From assembly GCA_022772085.1 (NCBI GenBank), contig JALFBN010000011.1, positions 62,001 to 126,000 on the forward strand: a DNA stretch of 64,000 bases. The letters are read 5' to 3'. Positions within the stretch are counted from its first letter, which is position 1, and each line of letters starts with the position of its first letter. The notes beneath the pieces are model-generated. The model did no database searches and was not told the DNA's origin. It saw only the letters and a list, made by a program, of their open reading frames with translations. Shown here piece after piece: positions 55,201 to 61,938 of this stretch. Source of the DNA: Porphyromonas sp. GTDB lineage: Bacteria > Bacteroidota > Bacteroidia > Bacteroidales > Porphyromonadaceae. The position numbers were made by a program, and so were the translations under genes.

Positions 55201-56280
55201 ATGGTACTAGGGTGGGATGACGAAGAGTTGGATTTGGATGCTGAACCCCTATCCAATCAAGAAGAAGAGGGAGAAGAGGCACTTCTCTACGAACATTTTC
55301 GGATCATTGTAGATCGGGGACAGACACCCCTGCGCATTGATAAATTCCTGGTTGATAAGCTTGACCACAGTTCTCGGAATCGCATCCAACAGGCCGCGGA
55401 TGCAGGATATCTATTCGTTGGCGAGACTCCAATTAAAAGCAATTATAAGGTACGTCCGGGCGATGTAATTACGCTACGCCTCTCTCGCCCTCCCCATGAG
55501 CGGGGTATCATCGCAGAGAATATCCCATTGGATATTGTTTATGAAGATGAGGTACTCCTTGTGGTCAACAAACCCGCAGGTATGGTGGTACACCCTGGCA
55601 ATGGCAATTATACGGGGACCCTCGTCAATGCCCTAGCCTACTATTTTAGGGACAATCCCAACTACGACCCCAATGATCCTAACGTTGGATTGGTGCACCG
55701 CATAGACAAGGATACCAGTGGCCTGCTTGTAGTGGCCAAGTGCCCCGAAGCCAAAACGGCTCTTGGGAAACAGTTCTTTGAAAAGACCTCTGAGCGGAGC
55801 TATCGCGCACTCGTATGGGGATCATTCAAAGAGAGCGAAGGCTCTATTGAGGGCAACATCGGCAGAGATCCTAAAGATCGGACACGCATGAGTGTATTCC
55901 CTCCCGATAGCGAAGAGGGAAAAAGTGCCATAACGCACTATCGGGTACTGGAGACCTTTGCTTTTGTTTCCCTTATCGAATGTCGCCTCGAAACGGGGCG
56001 AACCCATCAAATACGTGCCCATATGAAGAGCCTCAATCACCCCCTTTTCAGTGATGAAAAGTATGGTGGTAGTGAGATCTTACGGGGGAGGCCTACCAGT
56101 GCCTACCTCTCCTTTGCTCGTCGTATGCTGGAGCTATGCCCTCGACAGGCACTTCACGCACGTACCCTCGGCTTTACTCACCCCATCACGGAGCATTTTA
56201 TGAGCTTTGAAGCCCCGATTCCTCCCGACATGGCACAACTAATTAAAGAATGGAGAGCGTACGCCCTCTCCCTACTATAA
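55201..56280 (+). CDS. rluD: RluD-type pseudouridine synthase
   Basis: Converts uridines in 23S rRNA to pseudouridine. The 359 residues include an S4 RNA-binding domain (~40-100, RIDKFLVDKLDHSSRNRIQQ), the catalytic motif VGLVHRIDKDTSGLLVVAK with the essential Asp, and the C-terminal LETGRTHQIRAHM. An upstream ATG at 55177 is in frame but would overlap the previous gene; the one at 55201, one base after that stop, is preferred. Which uridines are modified cannot be told for certain. Confidence 0.9.
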   Translation: MVLGWDDEELDLDAEPLSNQEEEGEEALLYEHFRIIVDRGQTPLRIDKFLVDKLDHSSRNRIQQAADAGYLFVGETPIKSNYKVRPGDVITLRLSRPPHERGIIAENIPLDIVYEDEVLLVVNKPAGMVVHPGNGNYTGTLVNALAYYFRDNPNYDPNDPNVGLVHRIDKDTSGLLVVAKCPEAKTALGKQFFEKTSERSYRALVWGSFKESEGSIEGNIGRDPKDRTRMSVFPPDSEEGKSAITHYRVLETFAFVSLIECRLETGRTHQIRAHMKSLNHPLFSDEKYGGSEILRGRPTSAYLSFARRMLELCPRQALHARTLGFTHPITEHFMSFEAPIPPDMAQLIKEWRAYALSLL

Positions 56281-56288
56281 GTGTACGA

Positions 56289-57290
56289 ATGAATAGCATG
56301 AATCCCCCCAAACCCCTCATAGCCGTAGTAGCCGGTGGCTATTCCGGTGAGCGAGAAGTATCGCTCCGCAGCGCAGCAACCATCATCAAACATATCGATA
56401 CCACACGATACACTCCCTACCTTGTACGCATCTCAGAGGAGGCTTGGGAGGTGGAAGTCGATGGCTCTTGGCTACCGCTCGATCGCAATCAGTTTGCCTT
56501 TACCCACCACGGGGAGACCCACCGCCTCCGATACGCATTTATCACGATACACGGCACTCCGGGAGAAAATGGGTTACTGCAAGGCTATTTGGATATGCTC
56601 CAAATCCCCTACAATACAGGGGGGGTGCTTTGCGAAGCTCTCACCTTCGACAAATTTACATGCAATCATTACCTCTCCGCTTTCGGCATACGCATTGCCA
56701 CGTCAGAGCGTCTCTATGCCGATATGCCCTATAATGTAGCAGAACTATCCCAGCGCATTCCCCTGCCTGTATTCGTAAAGCCCAATGTTGGAGGCTCAAG
56801 CATTGCCACTACCAAGGTGATCTCAATAGATCAACTAGAGGGAGCAATCCAAAAAGCCTTTGGAGAAGCCCCCGAGGTACTCGTTGAGCAACTTATAGAG
56901 GGCACCGAGGTAACCTCCGGGTGCTACATCACACAGAATACTCCACATCCACTTCCACTTACCGAGGTGGTTGTGAAGAAAGGCGAGTTTTTTGACTTTG
57001 ATGCCAAGTATTACGGCAATAGCGAAGAGATCACACCTGCTCGCATCTCCGAAGAACTTACCCAACAGCTCCAACAGCTTACCTGCAAGATTTCCCATCT
57101 ACTTCACGCTCAAGGGATTATCCGTGTCGACTACATCATAGAACCCGATGGGCAGCCGACCCTCCTAGAGGTCAATACAACCCCAGGCATGACTGAGGCA
57201 AGCTTTATCCCCCAAGAGGTGCATGCTGCAGGGCTCGAACTGACTGCTATTTTTACCGCTATTATTAACGATAAACTACACGCCCTATGA
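56289..57290 (+). CDS. ddl: D-alanine--D-alanine ligase
   Basis: Makes the D-Ala-D-Ala dipeptide for peptidoglycan. The 333-residue ATP-grasp enzyme has AVVAGGYSGEREVSLRSA at the N-terminus (GG-x-S-x-E for the first D-Ala), the ATP-binding VFVKPNVGGSSIATTKV, and the metal site LLEVNTTPGMTEASFIP. It lies 8 bases after rluD and overlaps the acyltransferase by 4 bases. The product is used by MurF, encoded at the end of this window. Vancomycin resistance-type substitutions are not apparent. Confidence 0.95.
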   Translation: MNSMNPPKPLIAVVAGGYSGEREVSLRSAATIIKHIDTTRYTPYLVRISEEAWEVEVDGSWLPLDRNQFAFTHHGETHRLRYAFITIHGTPGENGLLQGYLDMLQIPYNTGGVLCEALTFDKFTCNHYLSAFGIRIATSERLYADMPYNVAELSQRIPLPVFVKPNVGGSSIATTKVISIDQLEGAIQKAFGEAPEVLVEQLIEGTEVTSGCYITQNTPHPLPLTEVVVKKGEFFDFDAKYYGNSEEITPARISEELTQQLQQLTCKISHLLHAQGIIRVDYIIEPDGQPTLLEVNTTPGMTEASFIPQEVHAAGLELTAIFTAIINDKLHAL

Positions 57291-58459
57291 CCTCGCAACC
57301 TGTCCCCAAAGCTCTCTGGAGCGATATCCGCCCTTATCTTGATGATGAAGTACACGAAGCGGTAGAACGCCTCCTCGCTGATCCTGAATTCGTAGGGATC
57401 TTGCAACAAGCCCTTCCCGCTGAAGCCGAACAACTCAAGGTCTACATGATGCAGGCCGACTCTATCAAAAGCATTAAAATAGCCTTCGGCTACCGCATTG
57501 TACGCTACATACTCCAAAAGACCGCTTTCAGCTGTGATCTATCGGGTAGCTCCAACTTAGGTGGTAATGTCCCTGCTACCTATATAAGCAACCATCGGGA
57601 TATCATCCTTGATGCAGGGATCTTGAATGTCCTACTCGCAGATAAAGAGTACAAGATTCCCCGTATTGCCATCGGAGACAATCTATTTGCACGCCCGTGG
57701 ATCAAAGAGATTGTACGACTGATGGATAGTGTGACCGTAAAGAGAGCCGCCTCCCCAAGAGACTTCTTGGCGGCATCTCAGGCTCTCTCTGCCTACGTCC
57801 TACACAGCATTACCCAAGACGAAGCCTCCCTGTGGATCGCCCAACGAGAGGGACGTGCCAAAGACAGTAACGATCGCACCCAAACGGCCCTACTAAAGAT
57901 GCTCACCCTCGCGGGTGAGGGGTCGGTATGGGATCGACTAACAACCCTAAATGTGGTACCCGTGAGCTTCAGCTATGAATACGATCCCTGCGACTACCTC
58001 AAAGCCCTAGAGCTCGTGGCACGCAAACAGTATGGAGAATATCACAAAGCCCCCGGCGAGGACATCCTCAATATGAGAGAAGGACTCTCGGGACAAAAAG
58101 GGCGTATCCACGTAACCATCGGGACACCCCTTGCCGAGCTACTTCATGGCATCACACCCCCCAAGAGTGCCAAAGAGCAGCTGGAAATGGCAGGTAAGAT
58201 CATAGACAGAGAGATCCACAAGCACTACCGACTCTATCCCGGGAATTACATTGCAGACGACCTACTTGGAGCCTCTACCCTACACCACACAGAAGGTCGT
58301 TATAGTGCCAAAGAGCTTGAGACCTTCAAACAATACATCGAGGGGCAACTCAACAAATGCCCTCAGCAATCCGAAGAGGTACGATCGGCGCTCAAGCAAC
58401 AGATCCTGCTGATGTATGCCAATCCGCTACGCAATCACCTCCTATCCATCACCGAATAA
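57287..58459 (+). CDS. Phospholipid/glycerol acyltransferase family protein
   Basis: A 390-residue protein with the PlsC/PlsB acyltransferase motifs: YISNHRDIILDAG (NHxxxxD) near residue 100, and ASLWIAQREGRAKDSND around 185 for motif III. The N-terminal ~80 and C-terminal ~90 residues are helical extensions not found in simple PlsC, closer to the glycerol-3-phosphate acyltransferase class. No clear membrane helix is seen. It overlaps ddl by ATGA, so it belongs to the same operon. The exact acyl acceptor is unknown. Confidence 0.82.
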   Translation: MTSQPVPKALWSDIRPYLDDEVHEAVERLLADPEFVGILQQALPAEAEQLKVYMMQADSIKSIKIAFGYRIVRYILQKTAFSCDLSGSSNLGGNVPATYISNHRDIILDAGILNVLLADKEYKIPRIAIGDNLFARPWIKEIVRLMDSVTVKRAASPRDFLAASQALSAYVLHSITQDEASLWIAQREGRAKDSNDRTQTALLKMLTLAGEGSVWDRLTTLNVVPVSFSYEYDPCDYLKALELVARKQYGEYHKAPGEDILNMREGLSGQKGRIHVTIGTPLAELLHGITPPKSAKEQLEMAGKIIDREIHKHYRLYPGNYIADDLLGASTLHHTEGRYSAKELETFKQYIEGQLNKCPQQSEEVRSALKQQILLMYANPLRNHLLSITE

Positions 58460-58478
58460 ATAAAACGATAAAAATAGC

Positions 58479-58486
58479 TACCTTTG
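58479..58486 (+). promoter_or_regulatory. -7 box (TACCTTTG) of threonine dehydrogenase
   Basis: TACCTTTG matches the consensus and lies 32 bases before the ATG at 58519. Confidence 0.65.
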
Positions 58487-58518
58487 TGGTACATATATAG
58501 TTAATCATTTTAGGAGTA

Positions 58519-59475
58519 ATGAAGAATATACTCATCATCGGCTCAACGGGTCAAATCGGCTCTGAGCTTACAATGAAACTGAGGGAGACGTATCCCTCTG
58601 GAAAGGTAATCGCAGGATACATCCCCGGGGCAGAGCCCAAGGGCATCTTGGCAGAATCGGGTCCTGCCGAGGTTGTGGATATTACCAACGCACAGCAAAT
58701 CGGAGAAGTTGTAGATAAATATCAAGTCGATACCATCTACAACCTTGCCGCACTACTCAGTGCCGTGGCTGAGGCTAAGCCCCAACTTGCTTGGCATATC
58801 GGTCTCGGTGGGCTCTTCAATGTGCTGGAGATCGCTCGTGAGAAGAAGTGTGCCGTATTTACTCCTAGCTCTATCGGTGCTTTCGGTAACGACACCCCAA
58901 AAGACAAGACTCCTCAAGATACCTTACAACGCCCCAAAACCATGTATGGGGTAACCAAGGTTGCAGGTGAGTTGCTCAGTGACTACTACTTCAAACGCTT
59001 CGGTGTGGATACACGCTCGGTGCGCTTCCCCGGCTTGATCTCTAACGTGACCCTGCCCGGTGGTGGCACGACAGACTATGCCGTAGACATCTACTACGCT
59101 GCGGTAAAAGAGGGTAAATTCGTTTGTCCCATCAAGGAAGGTACTTACATGGATATGATGTATATGCCCGATGCCCTTCGTGCTGCTATCGAACTCATGG
59201 AAGCAGATCCCGCTCGTCTCGTACACCGCAACTCATTTAATATTGCATCTATGAGCTTCGAGCCTAGCCAAATTGCAGCTGCCGTAAAACGTCAAATCCC
59301 CAATTTTGAGATGACTTACGATGTGGATCCTCTCCGTCAAGGCATCGCAGAATCTTGGCCGAACTCTCTTGACGATACCTGCGCTCGCCAAGAATGGGAT
59401 TGGTGCCCTCAATACAATATCGACACCATGAGTGAAGATATGATACGCATCCTCAAGGAGCGTTACAATAAGTAA
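58519..59475 (+). CDS. L-threonine 3-dehydrogenase, SDR type
   Basis: Oxidises threonine to 2-amino-3-oxobutyrate with NAD, the first step of threonine breakdown to glycine and acetyl-CoA. The 318-residue extended SDR protein begins ILIIGSTGQIGSELT (GxxGxxG) and carries the catalytic Tyr-Lys in MYGVTKVAGELLSDYY. It also has FTPSSIGAFG and GGTTDYAVDIYYAAV, typical of the epimerase-like TDH of animals and Bacteroidota rather than the zinc-dependent enzyme. The partner 2-amino-3-ketobutyrate ligase gene is not adjacent. Confidence 0.9.
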   Translation: MKNILIIGSTGQIGSELTMKLRETYPSGKVIAGYIPGAEPKGILAESGPAEVVDITNAQQIGEVVDKYQVDTIYNLAALLSAVAEAKPQLAWHIGLGGLFNVLEIAREKKCAVFTPSSIGAFGNDTPKDKTPQDTLQRPKTMYGVTKVAGELLSDYYFKRFGVDTRSVRFPGLISNVTLPGGGTTDYAVDIYYAAVKEGKFVCPIKEGTYMDMMYMPDALRAAIELMEADPARLVHRNSFNIASMSFEPSQIAAAVKRQIPNFEMTYDVDPLRQGIAESWPNSLDDTCARQEWDWCPQYNIDTMSEDMIRILKERYNK

Positions 59476-59486
59476 CCGCCCCTCCC

Positions 59487-59526
59487 AGAGATAGCCTCTT
59501 TTTTGTGAAAGGAGGCTATCTTATTT
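59487..59526 (+). terminator. Terminator after threonine dehydrogenase
   Basis: AGATAGCCTC (59489-59498) pairs perfectly with GAGGCTATCT (59512-59521) and is followed by TATTT. It starts 12 bases after the stop codon. Confidence 0.8.
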
Positions 59527-59567
59527 CCATATTAACTAACACAGATCCGAATAAAACAACTGACTCT

Positions 59568-59730
59568 ACGAACACGCAAACACGTTTACAGAAGTGCGCA
59601 TCCTGGCTTACACTCCTAATACGTAGCCACCACCTTACCTTATCTTCAAGCACAAGAGTCCGTCATCACGCTCAAAACCAGCAAAAAGAAGGTAGAAGAG
59701 ACCTCTCTCTCCTTATCACGGCAACGTTAG
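59568..59730 (+). pseudogene. Collapsed copy of the adjacent LRR/T9SS gene
   Basis: Aligned by eye, this stretch matches the first ~50 codons of the gene at 60029. The start ATG has become ACG (59568). TRLQKCASWLTLLI corresponds to LRLQRFISWFALLI. A one-base insertion shifts frame near 59625, after which AQESVITLKTSKKK matches AQESVITLKTSKQK. The frame then runs directly into CGTTAG, the last Arg codon and stop of the intact gene. An internal deletion therefore removed all repeats and nearly all of the sorting domain. It cannot make a functional protein. Confidence 0.75.
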
Positions 59731-59833
59731 ATATAGACACACGCCGTTTCTAGCTATTAGGCGTTAGTTTCTTAGGAGAGTACCTCGCATAACAGGAGGG
59801 CTTCACCCTGGAGACTAACATCTCGTCGCTCAT
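59725..59833 (+). repeat. Hairpin-forming direct repeat, copy A
   Basis: About 109 bases, starting at the stop region of the pseudogene, repeat at 61595-61705 with roughly 80-85% identity by eye. Both copies hold a nested stem-loop. In copy A the outer arms are GGCGTTAGTTTCTTAGG and CCTGGAGACTAACATC, and the inner arms AGTACCTC and GAGGGCT. The remaining bases of the 553-base gap between 59475 and 60029 hold the pseudogene, terminator and promoter listed here. Confidence 0.75.
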
Positions 59834-59888
59834 TCCAAACTGTACATTCCACAGATAAGTGCACATGTTGCACATGGACTCTAAACGT

Positions 59889-59919
59889 TTGGAGAATGAA
59901 AAAGATTTTGGTACATTTG
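59889..59919 (+). promoter_or_regulatory. Promoter of the LRR/T9SS gene
   Basis: TTG at 59889-59891 and TACATTTG at 59912-59919 are 20 bases apart. The ATG follows about 110 bases later. Confidence 0.6.
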
Positions 59920-60028
59920 CATAGGTAGCGGAAGGATTTTTCCTCCCTACACATCGGCTCTTCTTTCGATATGGAGCATTTTCGACTGATCGATCCGATC
60001 TTTGATTTATGTATAAAAACAAAACCCT

Positions 60029-61600
60029 ATGAAAGTACAATTACGCTTACAAAGATTTATCTCATGGTTCGCTCTTCTCATTCTTGCGACCACCGTTCTC
60101 CCGCAGCTTCACGCCCAAGAATCGGTCATCACCCTAAAGACATCCAAACAAAAAGGAGAATCTATCTCTTTATATATCAAGGCAAATGGCTCTCTGACCA
60201 TTGAGGGAGCAAAAGAGAAAGATCCTGTCGCATGGAAGCGGGTCTTTGAACTTGAATCTGAAGATGGTCAAGTGAGAATAAAGGGAGAAGTAACCGAATT
60301 CCATTGCGATGAAAATTCACTTGTCATGCTGGATGTATCGAAAAGCCCAGCCCTAAAAGAACTATACTGCTCTCAGAACAGCCTCAGCATACTGAATGTA
60401 TTGGAAAATCCAGCATTAAAAGTGCTACACTGCTCTAAAAACAAACTCTCCAAGGTTGATGTATCAAAGAATCCGGCTTTGGAATGGTTGTGGTGTGAAG
60501 GCAATCAGCTTACAGAGTTGAATGTCTTGGCTAATCAAAACTTAGCAAGGCTCGACTGCACGAATAACCAGCTCTCCAAATTGGACGTATCTAAAAATAC
60601 AGCACTGAAAGAGCTATACTGCGCTCAAAATACCTTTACCTCATTGGAGGTATCGAAAAATAGCGCGCTGACCTTTCTGAACTGCGCAGATAATAAACTT
60701 ACAGAGTTGAATGTATCGAAAAACAATGCACTGAAGGAGCTATATTGTTCTCACAACCAACTCTCCTCCTTGGATGTATTTGGGAATCCTGCACTAACGA
60801 AACTCAATTGTACGAGTAACCAACTCACTCGCTTGGATGTATCGAAAAACAGTGCCTTGAAAGAACTGCACTGCTCCTATAACAAACTCTCTACACTAGA
60901 AGTTTCCAAGGGTAATGCCTTAACCTTTTTGGATTGTAAAAACAATCAGCTTACCAATTTGGATGTATCGAAAAATAGTGCACTGAAGGAACTATACTGT
61001 TCTGAAAATAAACTCACCTCGCTGAATGTGATAGAGAACCCTATTTTGGCAAGACTCGATTGCTCCAACAACCAACTTACCGGATTGGATGTATCAAAGG
61101 ATACGGCATTAAAGACATTGTACTGCGTGGGAAATCACATCAAAGGATCAACAATGGATCAGCTCATTGCATCGCTTCCTAATCGCAACCAAGAGATAAA
61201 TAAGGGAAAGTTCTACGCCCTTGACGATCGCATAGATGGAGAACAAAACATTTGCACCACAGTGCAAGTAGCTGCAGCTAAAGAGCGGGGTTGGAACGTA
61301 TTGGCATACAGCAAAGAAAAGGAAAGCTGGGAAGAATACCCCGGTAGTACAGTGACAAATACTCCTCAACTTGATGGTCCTAAGCTTCTAATTTATCCGA
61401 ATCCGGTCAGCGAAGTGGCATATGTCCGTAATGCCCAATCCCATGCTCAAGCGATCCTCTATGGTATGGATGGTACAATCCTCCTCCAGACAAAGACCAA
61501 CGCCCAAGGCGAAGCGGAACTATCCACCGCCTCCCTTCCTATGGGCAATTACCTTCTACGCATAGGATCTTCTCACACAAAGCTCGTTATCAGTCGTTAG
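60029..61600 (+). CDS. Secreted LRR protein (InlJ-like) with T9SS sorting domain
   Basis: A 523-residue secreted protein. The signal peptide ends near LPQLHAQ. Residues ~35-95 are a beta domain. Residues ~100-360 are 13 LRR units of exactly 21 residues with the pattern LDVSKNxALKELYCSxNxLT, arranged as three four-unit blocks plus one. A short linker region (QLIASLPNRNQEINKGKF) follows, and the C-terminal ~75 residues (LLIYPNPVSEVAYVRN and LPMGNYLLRIGSSHTKLVISR) are a clear T9SS type A sorting domain. Each unit carries a Cys at the same place, as in P. gingivalis InlJ. A role in adhesion or biofilm is inferred from those relatives. Confidence 0.88.
   Translation: MKVQLRLQRFISWFALLILATTVLPQLHAQESVITLKTSKQKGESISLYIKANGSLTIEGAKEKDPVAWKRVFELESEDGQVRIKGEVTEFHCDENSLVMLDVSKSPALKELYCSQNSLSILNVLENPALKVLHCSKNKLSKVDVSKNPALEWLWCEGNQLTELNVLANQNLARLDCTNNQLSKLDVSKNTALKELYCAQNTFTSLEVSKNSALTFLNCADNKLTELNVSKNNALKELYCSHNQLSSLDVFGNPALTKLNCTSNQLTRLDVSKNSALKELHCSYNKLSTLEVSKGNALTFLDCKNNQLTNLDVSKNSALKELYCSENKLTSLNVIENPILARLDCSNNQLTGLDVSKDTALKTLYCVGNHIKGSTMDQLIASLPNRNQEINKGKFYALDDRIDGEQNICTTVQVAAAKERGWNVLAYSKEKESWEEYPGSTVTNTPQLDGPKLLIYPNPVSEVAYVRNAQSHAQAILYGMDGTILLQTKTNAQGEAELSTASLPMGNYLLRIGSSHTKLVISR
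60329..61084 (+). repeat. Three tandem 252-bp super-repeats in the LRR gene
   Basis: Equivalent Leu codons at 60329, 60581, 60833 and 61085 are spaced exactly 252 bases. Each block encodes four 21-residue units. Blocks two and three share the same order of unit types (ALKEL, ALTFL, ALKEL, then a divergent one). This suggests growth by duplication of whole blocks. Confidence 0.8.
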
Positions 61601-61705
61601 ATACAGACACACGAAGCTTCTAGCTGTTTATTAGGCGTTAGTTTTTAGGAGAGTACCTCACATAACAAGAGGACTTCCCCTAGAGACTAACGCCTCGTCG
61701 CTCAT
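61595..61705 (+). repeat. Hairpin-forming direct repeat, copy B
   Basis: Second copy of the repeat at 59725-59833, beginning at the stop of the intact LRR gene. Outer arms GGCGTTAGTTTTTAGG and CCTAGAGACTAACGCC pair at 14 of 16 positions; inner arms AGTACCTC and GAGGACT pair with one bulge. The further bases up to 61938 contain two small inverted repeats, GTACCTC/GAGGTAC (near 61769-61790) and GCCTCCT/AGGAGGC (61865-61892), in what is probably the murF leader. Confidence 0.75.
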
Positions 61706-61938
61706 CGTCGAATAACTAACGTCCAAAATTTAATACCAAACAAGTCATCAAAAATATGTACCTTAGTACCTCCGAATAGAGAGGTACAACATAGGGCAAA
61801 TGGGATAGACAACACCTTGCCCCGAGCCTTCTCTAAATGAAGGAAATAGATGAAAGTTACATCCGCCTCCTCCCATTTGCTTAACAGGAGGCTCAAGGTC
61901 AGGATGTGCCATGCTGTATAGAAGAGAATCAAACGCTA

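Noticed and set aside
60329-61130. Regularly spaced repeats resembling a CRISPR array
   Set aside because: The 63-base period is in frame and encodes 21-residue LRR units; units vary as protein repeats do and no unique spacers exist.
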